A stretch of DNA of 64,000 nucleotides from Yoonia vestfoldensis. Its GTDB lineage: Bacteria > Pseudomonadota > Alphaproteobacteria > Rhodobacterales > Rhodobacteraceae. Below the pieces are notes generated by a model. That model saw nothing but the letters and a program-made list of their open reading frames with translations, was not told the DNA's origin and searched no databases. The stretch spans positions 868,001 to 932,000 of the forward strand of contig NZ_CP021431.1 of assembly GCF_002158905.1 (NCBI RefSeq), written 5' to 3'. The position numbers and the translations under genes were made by a program. Shown here one piece after another: positions 35,665-45,074 of this stretch. The stretch's first letter is position 1. Each line of letters begins with the position of its first letter.

Positions 35665-35687
35665 ATGTCCAAGGGGGAGGGCGCGTC

Positions 35688-36224
35688 TTGGCTGATACCA
35701 ACAAACCACTGCTTATCAAGCGCTACGCAAGCCGGCGTCTCTACAATACGGAAACCAGCGATTACGTCACGCTGGAAGACATCGCGCTGTTTATCCGCGA
35801 AGGCCGCGAGGTGCAGATCGTCGATCTGAAATCCGGCGATGACCTGACACGGCAATATCTTTTGCAGATCATCGCAGAACACGAAAGCCGCGGCGAAAGC
35901 GTGCTGCCCGTCGATGTGCTGACCGATCTGGTGCGCAGCTATACCACGCAGGCCGCATCGGTGGTGCCGCAATTCCTGCAAGCCAGTTTCGAGATGCTGC
36001 GCGATGGTCAATCCAAAGCGATGGAAAACATGACCAAGGCCAATCCGATGACCGCGATGCCGGGTTTTGATGCGATGCGCGCCCAACAGGCCGCGTTTTT
36101 CAAGGCCATGACGGGGGGGCTGGTCGGCGGTGCCTCTGGTCCGGCCAAGGATGGCGACGATCTGGACGAGATCAAGACCCAGCTGGCCGCCTTGCAGGAA
36201 AAGCTGGCCAAGATGGGCAAATAA
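35688..36224 (+). CDS. phaR: Polyhydroxyalkanoate synthesis repressor
   Basis: 178 aa. The N-terminal DNA-binding PHB/PHA accumulation regulator domain reads IKRYASRRLYNTETSDYVTL, then EDIALFIREGREVQIVD. The C-terminal half is helical with a coiled-coil end (IKTQLAALQEKLAK). The start is a TTG with GGGGGAGG eight bases upstream; the GTG 30 bases earlier lies inside the operator and is unlikely. It senses PHB and represses phaP, and boxes upstream of phaC/phaZ, phaP and phaR fit this role. Confidence 0.93.
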   Translation: MADTNKPLLIKRYASRRLYNTETSDYVTLEDIALFIREGREVQIVDLKSGDDLTRQYLLQIIAEHESRGESVLPVDVLTDLVRSYTTQAASVVPQFLQASFEMLRDGQSKAMENMTKANPMTAMPGFDAMRAQQAAFFKAMTGGLVGGASGPAKDGDDLDEIKTQLAALQEKLAKMGK

Positions 36225-36227
36225 GGT

Positions 36228-37532
36228 CTAGGCCCCCAGCCGGTCGCGCAGCGCGTAATATGTCATTGCCAGCGTCAGCAGCGGCGCGCGCAATGCGCGC
36301 CCGCCCGGAAAGCTGGGCACGTTCAGCCCTGCCAGCGTGTCGAAACGGCCGGCCTGACCGGCCACAGCCTCGGCCATGATCTTGCCGGCAAGCCCTGACA
36401 GCGCGACGCCATGCCCCGAAAAGCCGGCACCTGACAGCACATTGGGCGCGACCCTTTGGATCGCGGGCAGGCGGGTCATGGTGATCCCCAGCGTGCCGCC
36501 CCAGACGTAATCGACCTTGACGCCCTGCAATTGCGGAAACAGATTGGTCATCCGCTGGATCAGCGCCGTGCTGATATTGGCCGGAAAGCCGATGGAATAG
36601 CTTTCGCGCCCGCCGAACAGGAACCGGTTATCTTCGGACATGCGATAGTAATTCACCACGAATTTGCTGTCCGCCACCGCGATATCGCGCGCCAGCACGT
36701 CGCGCGCGCGATCGCCCAAGGGTTCGGTGGCGCAGATGAAGGAATTGATCGGCATCACCTTGGCCGCCACGGCCCGGTTGATATTGGGCATATAGCCATT
36801 GCCCGCCATGATCACATGCCGCGCCCTGACCCGGCCCTGACCTGTCTGCACGATGGCGGGATCGCCATTGACGATGCCGGTGACCTCGCTGCGGTCATAG
36901 ATCCGCGCGCCTGCCGCTTCGGCCAACCGCGCCAGCCCCAAAGCATAGCGCAACGGATGCAGATGGCCCGCGCCCATATCGAGCAAACCGCCTTTGTATA
37001 AAGGCGATTTCACCAGATCGCGCATCGCATCGGGGGCCAGCTTTTCGATCTGGTCATAGCCATAGCTTTGCGCCAGATAATCGGCGTCGGCCTCATATTC
37101 CCGCGCTTCAGAGACGGAATAATAGCCATGCGCCACACCGGGTTGATAGCATGCCTCGGGGATGTGATCGGCACAGATCTGGCGGATATCGGCCTTGGCC
37201 TCTTCGGCCAGCGCCCAAAGGGCTGCGGCATTGTCTGCCCCCAATTTGCGCGCAAGGCTTTGCTGGCTGGCGTTATAGCCGCTGCCGACCTGCCCGCCAT
37301 TGCGCCCCGAGGCGCCGAACCCCGTGCGATGCGCATCCAGCACGACGACATCAAGCCCCTTTTGCGCCAGATGCCATGCCGCCGACAGGCCGGTATAGCC
37401 CGCACCAATCACGCAGACATCGGCCACCACCTCGCCGAAAAGCGCCGGGCGTTCGGGCGGCAGGTCGCTGCTGGCGACATACCAGCTTTGCGGCATCTGG
37501 CCGGGGCGGTCGTTGCGGTAAAGCGGGTTCAT
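36228..37532 (-). CDS. FAD-dependent amine oxidoreductase (PuuB/OrdL-like)
   Basis: 434 aa, DAO-family flavoprotein. Dinucleotide motif VCVIGAGYTGLSAAWHLAQ near residue 38, and FAD-contacting ends SGAGFSGHGVALSGLAGKIM. Members oxidise gamma-glutamylputrescine or glycine-type amines. It follows the glutamine-synthetase-like ligase with a four-base overlap, supporting a ligation-then-oxidation route. Confidence 0.85.
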   Translation of the reverse strand: MNPLYRNDRPGQMPQSWYVASSDLPPERPALFGEVVADVCVIGAGYTGLSAAWHLAQKGLDVVVLDAHRTGFGASGRNGGQVGSGYNASQQSLARKLGADNAAALWALAEEAKADIRQICADHIPEACYQPGVAHGYYSVSEAREYEADADYLAQSYGYDQIEKLAPDAMRDLVKSPLYKGGLLDMGAGHLHPLRYALGLARLAEAAGARIYDRSEVTGIVNGDPAIVQTGQGRVRARHVIMAGNGYMPNINRAVAAKVMPINSFICATEPLGDRARDVLARDIAVADSKFVVNYYRMSEDNRFLFGGRESYSIGFPANISTALIQRMTNLFPQLQGVKVDYVWGGTLGITMTRLPAIQRVAPNVLSGAGFSGHGVALSGLAGKIMAEAVAGQAGRFDTLAGLNVPSFPGGRALRAPLLTLAMTYYALRDRLGA

Positions 37533-38881
37533 ACGTTCAACAACAAATGTTCGCGTTCCCAGGGGCTGATCACTTGCAGGAATTCCTTGTATTCCAGACG
37601 TTTGACGATGGAATAGACCCGCGCGAAATCCTCGCCCAGCACGGCGCGCAGTTCCGTGGCCTCGTCAAAAAGGTCCAGCGCGTCGGACAAAGATCCCGCA
37701 ATCTCGGATTCGGATTCGTAGGCTTCCCCGACCCAGCGCTTGTCGGGGCGGATTTCGTTCTTCAGCCCCAGATAGCCGCAGGCCAATGACGCCGCGATGC
37801 ATAGATAGGGGTTGCAATCCATCCCCGGCAGGCGGTTTTCGATCCGGCGCGCACCGGGGTCGGAAATCGGGATGCGGATGCCCGTGGTGCGGTTATCGCG
37901 GCCCCATTCAAGGTTCACGGGGGCGGCGGAATCCGGCACATAGCGACGATAGCTGTTCACATAGGGCGCGATCACCGCGATGGCGCTGGGCATATGTTCC
38001 TGCAAGCCGCCGATAAAATGGAAAAACGCATCGGTTTCCCCGCCCCCCGGCCCGGTAAAGATATTGCGGCCTTTCGCATCAATAACCGAATGATGCACAT
38101 GCATGGCCGATCCCGGTTCGCCCTCGATCGGTTTGGCCATGAAAGTGGCGAAACAATCGTGTTTCAGCGCGGCCTCGCGGATCAGGCGTTTGAAATAGAA
38201 CACCTCGTCGGCAAGCTTGATCGGGTCCCCGTGGCGCAGGTTGATTTCCAGCTGGCCAGCGCCGCCTTCCTGCGCGATGCCGTCGATCTCGAAGCCCTGG
38301 ATTTCGGCATATTCATAGATATCGTCGATGACGGGGCCGTAATCATCCACCGCCGTCATCGAGTAGGCCTGCCGTCCGGCGGCAGGGCGGCCGGTGCGGC
38401 CCATCATCGGTTCAATCGCCTTGGCGGGGTCGATATTGCGGCCCACCAGATAGAATTCCATTTCCGGCGCGACAACGGGGGTCCAGCCTTCGGCCTTGTA
38501 AAGATCGACCACGCGGCGCAGCACGTTGCGCGGCGAAAAGGCGACAGGCTTGCCTTTCTGGTCATAGGCATCGTGGATCACCTGCAACGTGCCATCGGCG
38601 GCCCAAGGGGCGGCGGTTGCGGTGGACAGGTCAGGTTTCAGGATCATGTCGGGTTCAAGGAAACCGTCAGGCCCCGATGCTTCGCCCCAATCGCCGGTGA
38701 TGGTCTGGAAAAAGATTGAATTGGGCAGGTGGAAATGGGTCTGCTTTTCCCATTTGCCCGCAGGCACGGCCTTGCCGCGTGCAATGCCGGGCAGGTCGGC
38801 GATAACGCATTCGACCTCGTCCAGGCGGTTGGCCTCCAGATAGGCTGTGGCGGCGGCGGGGATTTTATCTGTCCAGCTCAT
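37529..38881 (-). CDS. Glutamine synthetase family ligase (PuuA-like) 1
   Basis: 450 aa. GS catalytic domain with GSAMHVHHSV near residue 260, the ammonia/ATP region EWGRDNRTTGIRIP and NPYLCIAASLACGYLG. It lacks the regulatory adenylylation Tyr region of GlnA-I and is of the gamma-glutamylpolyamine synthetase type, joining glutamate to an amine. Overlaps both neighbours by four bases. Confidence 0.85.
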   Translation of the reverse strand: MSWTDKIPAAATAYLEANRLDEVECVIADLPGIARGKAVPAGKWEKQTHFHLPNSIFFQTITGDWGEASGPDGFLEPDMILKPDLSTATAAPWAADGTLQVIHDAYDQKGKPVAFSPRNVLRRVVDLYKAEGWTPVVAPEMEFYLVGRNIDPAKAIEPMMGRTGRPAAGRQAYSMTAVDDYGPVIDDIYEYAEIQGFEIDGIAQEGGAGQLEINLRHGDPIKLADEVFYFKRLIREAALKHDCFATFMAKPIEGEPGSAMHVHHSVIDAKGRNIFTGPGGGETDAFFHFIGGLQEHMPSAIAVIAPYVNSYRRYVPDSAAPVNLEWGRDNRTTGIRIPISDPGARRIENRLPGMDCNPYLCIAASLACGYLGLKNEIRPDKRWVGEAYESESEIAGSLSDALDLFDEATELRAVLGEDFARVYSIVKRLEYKEFLQVISPWEREHLLLNV

Positions 38882-39561
38882 GCCAGTTCTCTTTCCTTGA
38901 AAAACCGCGCGATCTGCGCGGCGAGGCGGCCATTGTCGACGGGTTTGTCCAGATCGGCGCGGACCTGCGCCAGCTGCGCGTCTGGCACATTGCCGGGGCC
39001 GCGATAGGTGGCCAACCCGTCGATGACACGGGCGTCAAATTCGGGATGCGGCTGGACGGTAAATATCCGGTTGCCATAGACCAGCGCGGCATTGGCGCAA
39101 AAATCATTGCTGCCGACGATTGTGGCATCCTTTGGCCGGACCACGACCTGATCCTGATGCCAGGCGTTCAGCGCGTAATCATCGCCGTTGATCTGATAGC
39201 TTTGCCGCCCCACCGACCAACCGGCGTCAAATTTCATGACCCTGCCACCCAGCGCCTGCGCGATGATCTGGTGACCAAAGCAGACACCGACCAGCGGAAT
39301 ATCAGCGGCATAGATTTCGCGGATCATCGCCTCAAGCGGGGGAATGAACGGGTGATCCTCGTAAGCGCCATGTTTGGACCCGGTGATCAGCCAGCCGTTG
39401 CAATCGGTGATGGCCGCGGGAAAGTCCATGTCGACGACGTTGTAAACGGTGAAGTCAAACCCGTGACCGCCCAGCAGAGCTTGGAACAGATCGCTGAAAT
39501 CGCCCGTGGTCGGGCGCAATTCGTCCGGCGCGTGCCCTGTTTGCAGGATACCGATTTTCAT
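38878..39561 (-). CDS. Class I glutamine amidotransferase-like protein
   Basis: 227 aa. GATase-I nucleophile elbow GVCFGHQI near residue 93 and catalytic HPEF (VQPHPEFDARV) near 178. Free-standing relatives cleave gamma-glutamyl amides, so in this operon it may remove the gamma-glutamyl group, functionally like PuuD although PuuD itself is of the C26 peptidase type. Confidence 0.82.
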   Translation of the reverse strand: MKIGILQTGHAPDELRPTTGDFSDLFQALLGGHGFDFTVYNVVDMDFPAAITDCNGWLITGSKHGAYEDHPFIPPLEAMIREIYAADIPLVGVCFGHQIIAQALGGRVMKFDAGWSVGRQSYQINGDDYALNAWHQDQVVVRPKDATIVGSNDFCANAALVYGNRIFTVQPHPEFDARVIDGLATYRGPGNVPDAQLAQVRADLDKPVDNGRLAAQIARFFKERELA

Positions 39562-39629
39562 GTTTTCACCATGTGTTGGGTTTCAACGCCAGGTTATCCT
39601 GCCGTTGATAGCGCTGCAAGCGGCGAGGC

Positions 39630-40961
39630 TTAGACCGTATCGAGATACAGCTCTAGCTGCTGTTCTTCGCTGAGTTCCGCAAAATAATGCAGTTCTTGCC
39701 GCTTGGTCATGACAAAATTATCCACCAGCGTATTGTCGAAAATGCGCCGCACCAGCGGGCTGCTTTCGAAAGCATCGATCGCGGCGGCCCAGGTGTCGGG
39801 GATTTGCAGCATATCCTGTTCATAGGCATTGCCCGAAATCGGCGGGGGCGGGGTCAGGTCATCCTCGATCCCGATCAGGGCGGACCCCAGCACAGCGGCC
39901 AGGAACAGATAGGGGTTCACATCGCCGCCCGCGACACGGTGTTCGACGCGGCGCGCCTTGAAACTGCCACCCGGCACGCGCACCGATGCGGTGCGATTGT
40001 CATAGGCCCAGCAGACCCCCGTTGGCGCATGGCTTTCAGGCACCAGCCGTTCATAGGAATTGCCATGCGGCGCAAAGATCAGCGCCAGATCGGGGATGCC
40101 CTTGAGGCAGCCTGCAATGGCATTATGCAACAGCCGCGTGCCCTGGAACGTGTCATTGGCCATCAGGTTATTGCCATCGGCATCCATGACCGAAAAATGC
40201 GTATGCAGCCCAGAGCCTGCATATTCTTCGTAAGGTTTGGCCATGAAACTGGCGGCCATGCCGTGATTGCGCGCCAGCCCGCGCACCAGCATCTTGAAGA
40301 GCCAGGCATCATCCGCCGCCTTCAGCGCATCGGGCACATGTTCGAGGTTGATTTCGAACTGCCCCATCCCGACCTCGGATATCGCGGCCTCGGCAGGAAT
40401 GTTCATCGCATCGCAGGCATCGTAAAGATCGTTGAAGAACACATCAAAGGCATCAAGTGCGCGCAAGGACAGGATTTCCGCCCCCGGACGGCGCTTGCCT
40501 GACCGTGGCGATCGTGGCTGGCGGATACCGTCGCCGCTGTCATCGACCAGATAGAATTCCATTTCCGTGGCCACCACCGGCGTTAGCCCGCGCGCCTTAT
40601 AGCGGTCCAGCACGCGGGCCAGCGATTGCCGTGGATCACCGGCGAAAGGCGTGCCGTCTTCGTGGAACATCCACATCGGCAGCAGGGCAGAGGGGCTGTT
40701 CAACCAGGGCATCGGCACATAGCCACGCTCGGTCGGCATCAGCACGCCGTCGGGATCGCCCGCCTCGAAGACCAGCGGGCTGTCCTCGACATCCTCGCCC
40801 CAGATATCAAGATTGAGGATCGAGAAAGGAAAGCGCGTGCCTTCTTCTTCCAGCTTGGCGGCGAATTTGCGCGGCACCCGTTTGCCACGCGCTTGCCCGT
40901 TAAGGTCTGCCGCCCCGCACCGCACATTGCGGACCTCGGGACGGTCGTCAATCCAGCTCAT
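39630..40961 (-). CDS. Glutamine synthetase family ligase (PuuA-like) 2
   Basis: 443 aa, second GS-type ligase of the operon. Motifs GSGLHTHFSVMD near residue 250, WAYDNRTASVRVPGG and NPYLFLAAVLGSALIG. Clearly divergent from its neighbour, so likely a different amine or amino acid acceptor. Start overlaps the permease stop by four bases. Confidence 0.85.
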   Translation of the reverse strand: MSWIDDRPEVRNVRCGAADLNGQARGKRVPRKFAAKLEEEGTRFPFSILNLDIWGEDVEDSPLVFEAGDPDGVLMPTERGYVPMPWLNSPSALLPMWMFHEDGTPFAGDPRQSLARVLDRYKARGLTPVVATEMEFYLVDDSGDGIRQPRSPRSGKRRPGAEILSLRALDAFDVFFNDLYDACDAMNIPAEAAISEVGMGQFEINLEHVPDALKAADDAWLFKMLVRGLARNHGMAASFMAKPYEEYAGSGLHTHFSVMDADGNNLMANDTFQGTRLLHNAIAGCLKGIPDLALIFAPHGNSYERLVPESHAPTGVCWAYDNRTASVRVPGGSFKARRVEHRVAGGDVNPYLFLAAVLGSALIGIEDDLTPPPPISGNAYEQDMLQIPDTWAAAIDAFESSPLVRRIFDNTLVDNFVMTKRQELHYFAELSEEQQLELYLDTV

Positions 40962-41764
40962 CTGATTACCTGTGGTTTGAAACGCAGCTTTGCGCGCATG
41001 TTCTGGGGAAGGTGGCGGTTCAACCGGCCATTGACCAGCCCGAAAACGCCGATGATGACCAGCGTCAGCAGGATGAAATAGCCCGCCAGAATGGGATAGG
41101 GGATGAAGGGGTTGAAGGTCTTATCGGCAAAATAGCGTGCGTAATACAAAGCATCGCCTTTTTGCTGGATCGCGGGAAAGCCCGAAAAGAACACCAGCGT
41201 GGTGGCGTGGAACAGGAAAATAGCCTCGTTCGTATAGGCGGGCCAGCCAAGGCGCAGCATGGTGGGCCATGTGATCCGCCGGAACCGCGCCCAGCCCGAC
41301 AGGCCATAAGCATCGGCGGCATCCATGTCGCCCTTGGGGATGGATTGCAGCGCGCCGTGGAAAATCTCGCCCGAATAGGCGGCGGTGTTCAAGAACAACA
41401 CCACCAGCGCGCCCGCCCAGGCGGATGTGAACGGATCAAAGAAGGGCGAGACATTCTTGAGGCTGAGAAACAGGAAATAGGCAAAGAAGAACTGGATGAA
41501 CAAGGGCGATCCACGGAACACGAAGATGAACCAGGCCGATGCCTTGCGCAGCAGCCTGTTCTGCGATGCCTTGCCCAGCGCCACGGCCGTGGCCAGAAAG
41601 AACCCTGTGCATAAGGCCACCAGACCGAAATAGATGTTCCAGATCATGCCTGACCCGATCAGCGTGAATTGCTGGCACAATGTGAAATCGCGCTGCGGCA
41701 GCAACCGTTCGCCGATGCCTTGGCTGCGCAGCCCGTAATCGAGGATCGTTTCCCAACAGCTCAT
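40958..41764 (-). CDS. Polar amino-acid-type ABC transporter permease (HisM-like)
   Basis: 268 aa from ATG 41764, with five to six hydrophobic segments and the EAA loop AADAYGLSGWARFRRITWP near residue 165. ATG 41764 overlaps the other permease stop; the open frame extends upstream but would overlap that gene widely. It pairs with the next permease. Confidence 0.87.
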   Translation of the reverse strand: MSCWETILDYGLRSQGIGERLLPQRDFTLCQQFTLIGSGMIWNIYFGLVALCTGFFLATAVALGKASQNRLLRKASAWFIFVFRGSPLFIQFFFAYFLFLSLKNVSPFFDPFTSAWAGALVVLFLNTAAYSGEIFHGALQSIPKGDMDAADAYGLSGWARFRRITWPTMLRLGWPAYTNEAIFLFHATTLVFFSGFPAIQQKGDALYYARYFADKTFNPFIPYPILAGYFILLTLVIIGVFGLVNGRLNRHLPQNMRAKLRFKPQVIR

Positions 41765-42567
41765 GCGGCGGCCTTGCGCTGGGCTTCGCCGGCGGCGGTG
41801 GCCTGTCCGAATGTCAGCCGTGCCATGATCCGGTCCAGCACGATCTCGGATACTTTGGTAAAGCACAGATAGAAGATCAGCAGCGCCAGGAAATACCATT
41901 GCCGCCAATCGGGATGTGGGTAATCGGTGAAACGGGGCTGTGCGGCGCCGCCCAATTCGCGCGCCCAATAGACGATGTCTTCGATGCCCAGCAGGAACAG
42001 CAGCGGCGTTGCCTTGATCAGCACCATCCACAGGTTCGACAGGCCCGGTAGCGCATAGACCCACATCTGCGGCACCAGCACCCGCCAGAAGGTCTGGCGC
42101 TGGCTCATCCCATAGGCTTCGGCGGTTTCCAGCTGGCCGCGCGGCACGGCGCGCATCGCCCCGTAAAGGACATTGGCCGCAAAAGCCCCAAAGACGATGG
42201 CAAAGGTGAAGGCCGCAACCAAGAAGGCATAGGTGTCATGCACCCATTGCGCGGCATTGCCCAAGGGCAGTTTGGCGGCCTGACAGACCACGAAATCATT
42301 GCCCTGCCAGACGGGTTGGTCCCATGCGGGGCATTTGATCTGGTGGCGCAGATATTCCAGCGCCTGATCCAGCGCGATCACGAAGAACAGGAAAAACGCG
42401 ATATCCGGCACGCCGCGCACGATGGCGATATAGGTCTTGCCGACCCAGCGCAGCGGGGCCAGCGCACTGCGCGCAGCGGCGGCACCGGCAAATCCAAAGG
42501 CCAGCGCGGCAGGTGCTGTCAGCGCCAGCAACAAAAGCACCGTCCCGACAGCATAATAGATCTGCAT
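41761..42567 (-). CDS. Polar amino-acid-type ABC transporter permease (HisQ-like)
   Basis: 268 aa, five or more hydrophobic helices. The EAA loop reads ETAEAYGMSQRQTFWRVLVP near residue 155. Contains an unusually long periplasmic loop (about residues 70–110). Forms the channel with the HisM-like partner. Confidence 0.87.
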   Translation of the reverse strand: MQIYYAVGTVLLLLALTAPAALAFGFAGAAAARSALAPLRWVGKTYIAIVRGVPDIAFFLFFVIALDQALEYLRHQIKCPAWDQPVWQGNDFVVCQAAKLPLGNAAQWVHDTYAFLVAAFTFAIVFGAFAANVLYGAMRAVPRGQLETAEAYGMSQRQTFWRVLVPQMWVYALPGLSNLWMVLIKATPLLFLLGIEDIVYWARELGGAAQPRFTDYPHPDWRQWYFLALLIFYLCFTKVSEIVLDRIMARLTFGQATAAGEAQRKAAA

Positions 42568-42717
42568 ATGCTTGCCAGTCGTGAGGTAACAGGCAAACCA
42601 TGACAGGGTTTCAAGTGTCGCGGGATCTGTGCAAAAGCTGAAAATGTTGCAACCTGAATGTCAGGAAAATGGAAAGGTCAGAAGAGGCCCCGGCACAATG
42701 GCCGGGGCGCGTGTCGC

Positions 42718-43440
42718 TTAGAACGTGGCCGAACCGGGCAGCCATTTGGTGATCAGCGCATTCAGGCTGCCATCATCTTTCATCGACTGGATCGCGGCGC
42801 TGAACGTGTCGCGCAGCTCGGTATCCGACTGGCGCACGCCCAGACCGATGCCACCGCCGATCAGCACATCTTCGCCGACAAAGGACAGATCGCCGCCTTC
42901 GGAATCGATGGGCTCAAGAAAGGCCTTGTCGGCCAGAACCGCATCCGCCTCGCCGTTGCGCACGGCCGAGATGGTTTCATCCGGTGTCGCGAATTCCAGC
43001 AATGTCGCACCTGCCATGCCGGTCACATAGCTGGCCTGGATCGTGCCGGATTGCGCCGCGATCACGGCGTTTTCAAGATCGACCTCGCCGAGTGCCAGAA
43101 ACGCCGAAGGGTCGGGCTGGGTATAGGGGTCGGAAAAGTCGATGACTTGCTTGCGCTCATCGGTGATCGACATGCCGGCGATGATCGCATCGTAATTGCC
43201 CGACACGAGGTTCGGAATGATGCTGTCCCAATCATTGGTGACCCAAGTGCAGGTCAGTTCGGCGCGCGCGCAAAGCTCGTCGCCCAATTCACGCTCGAAT
43301 CCGTCGACCTCACCGGCATCATTGATGAAGTTATACGGAGGATAGGCGCCCTCGGTGCCAAGGCGCACCACGTCTTGGGCCATCGCGGCACTGCCCAGAA
43401 GGGCGGCAGCAACACTGGTCACGATCAGTTTGTTCATCAT
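42718..43440 (-). CDS. Polar amino-acid-type ABC transporter substrate-binding protein
   Basis: 240 aa with a signal peptide (MMNKLIVTSVAAALLGSAAM). The SBP_bac_3 fold starts VVRLGTEGAYPPYNFINDAG and includes FERELGDELCARA and a DAIIAGMSITDERK segment. It binds the imported amine or amino acid; ligand inferred from the operon's gamma-glutamyl ligases to be a polyamine-like or basic compound. Confidence 0.9.
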   Translation of the reverse strand: MMNKLIVTSVAAALLGSAAMAQDVVRLGTEGAYPPYNFINDAGEVDGFERELGDELCARAELTCTWVTNDWDSIIPNLVSGNYDAIIAGMSITDERKQVIDFSDPYTQPDPSAFLALGEVDLENAVIAAQSGTIQASYVTGMAGATLLEFATPDETISAVRNGEADAVLADKAFLEPIDSEGGDLSFVGEDVLIGGGIGLGVRQSDTELRDTFSAAIQSMKDDGSLNALITKWLPGSATF

Positions 43441-43457
43441 ACTTCTCCCGTTGATGA

Positions 43458-44231
43458 TTAAGCGACTGTTGCGGATAGAAATCCGCGCAGTCTTTCCGTT
43501 GTCGGATTTCCAAAAAGCGCGTCGGGCGCGCCTTGTTCCTCGATGCGGCCTTGATGCAGAAAGACCACATGGTCGCTGACATCAGCCGCAAGGCGCATGT
43601 CATGGGTGACGATGATCATGGTGCGCCCTTCGGCGGCCAGATCCTTGATCACGCGCACGACCTCTTGTTCCAGTTCGGGGTCAAGCGCGCTGGTGGGTTC
43701 GTCGAACAACAGCGCCTTGGGTTCCATGCAAAGCGCACGCGCAATCGCCGCGCGCTGTTGCTGGCCACCGGACAATTGCGCCGGATAGGCATCGCATTTA
43801 TCCCCGATCCCCACCTTGTCCAGATAGGCGCGCGCCGATGCCTCGACCTCGGCCTTGGGGCGTTTGAGAACGGTGACCGGCGCTTCCATCACGTTTTGCA
43901 GAATCGTCATATGCGCCCAAAGATTGAATTGCTGGAACACCATCGACAGGTTGGTGCGGATGCGGATCATCTGCGCATGGTCACCCGGACGGCGGTTCAG
44001 ACCGCTGCCTTTCCAAGTCACGGCCTCGCCGCAGAACAGCACATCGCCTTGCTGGCTGTCTTCCAACAGGTTGGCGCAGCGCAATAAGGTCGATTTGCCA
44101 GAGCCGGACGACCCGATCAGCGACACGACATGACCGGCAGGGGCGGTGATATCGACGCCCTTGAGCACTTCGAGCGACCCATAGGATTTATGCAGGTCGC
44201 GAATCTCGATCACGGGGGCGGTGTTGGACAC
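43458..44231 (-). CDS. Polar amino-acid-type ABC transporter ATPase (HisP-like)
   Basis: 257 aa. Walker A GSSGSGKST near residue 38, signature LSGGQQQRAAIARAL, Walker B LLFDEPTSALDPEL. First gene of the operon running to 36228, so the transporter is co-expressed with the catabolic enzymes. Confidence 0.92.
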   Translation of the reverse strand: MSNTAPVIEIRDLHKSYGSLEVLKGVDITAPAGHVVSLIGSSGSGKSTLLRCANLLEDSQQGDVLFCGEAVTWKGSGLNRRPGDHAQMIRIRTNLSMVFQQFNLWAHMTILQNVMEAPVTVLKRPKAEVEASARAYLDKVGIGDKCDAYPAQLSGGQQQRAAIARALCMEPKALLFDEPTSALDPELEQEVVRVIKDLAAEGRTMIIVTHDMRLAADVSDHVVFLHQGRIEEQGAPDALFGNPTTERLRGFLSATVA

Positions 44232-44315
44232 GTTGCGGCTTCTTTTCTTGTTCCGCCGCCGATTAGGCCCGCTTTTTGCGCCCTTTGCAACGGTTTGGTG
44301 AAGGTTGACGAAACG

Positions 44316-45074
44316 TCAGGCCAAAACCGCCTCTGGTTCGGGCGGCAAGGGGAGATCATAGGCAGCGGGCGAAAGCGGGATGATCCCGCGCAGGCCAAGC
44401 ATCTGGCGGTGCGTTTCCGGCAAACTGCCAACCGCCGCTGTGATCGCGGCCAGATAGGGTGCGGGATCCTGCCCTTTGCGCGTGATCAGCGTCATGCAAG
44501 GGCTGGCGGGCGTGGTGCCGATGACCTTGACCTGTCCGGTCAGCGGATCATCCTGACGTGCCATCCACCATGTCTGCGCGTCGATGGTTGCGAAATCGGC
44601 CGCCCCGGTCGCCACGGCCTTGATGCTGGCGGCATGGCTGCCGGTGACCAGCGGGGCGGCAAAACGGCGCCCCTGATCCGCCGCCCATTGCTGCGCCGCG
44701 CCATAGCCCGATTGCGACAAAAGCGCATTCGCCGCCATGCGCCTGCCGCGTAGCTGGATGCGGTCGCTGATCGCACTGTCGCGATGCACGATGAAAACCG
44801 CATTATAATAGCCCGCCGCGCAGCCGGGCAGCGCGTAATCCATCGCCGCAATCGGTGTCACCCGGTCGCGGAATAGTGCGCGGTAGGGCAGGTTGCAGAT
44901 CTGGCCCAGCACCAAATCGGGATGCGCCCAGCTGGCCTCGTGATCGATATCCTCGTCCAGATCATCGGGGGCGGGCAGGTCGCGGGCGCGCAGCCCATCG
45001 CGGATCCCGTGCCATAACGCATGATGCGCCGCGCGGTTGGCCGGGCGCAGATACATCGGCAGGCTGGCGATCAT
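44316..45074 (-). CDS. PhnD-like substrate-binding-domain protein without signal peptide
   Basis: 252 aa. Pattern of the PhnD/phosphonate-binding family: MIASLPMYLRPANRAAHHAL, DLVLGQICNLPYRALF, ANALLSQSGYGAA and AIDA-like ATIDAQTWWMA. No signal peptide or lipobox is seen, so it may act in the cytoplasm. No phosphonate transporter genes nearby. Overlaps the TerB-like gene by four bases. Confidence 0.7.
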   Translation of the reverse strand: MIASLPMYLRPANRAAHHALWHGIRDGLRARDLPAPDDLDEDIDHEASWAHPDLVLGQICNLPYRALFRDRVTPIAAMDYALPGCAAGYYNAVFIVHRDSAISDRIQLRGRRMAANALLSQSGYGAAQQWAADQGRRFAAPLVTGSHAASIKAVATGAADFATIDAQTWWMARQDDPLTGQVKVIGTTPASPCMTLITRKGQDPAPYLAAITAAVGSLPETHRQMLGLRGIIPLSPAAYDLPLPPEPEAVLA

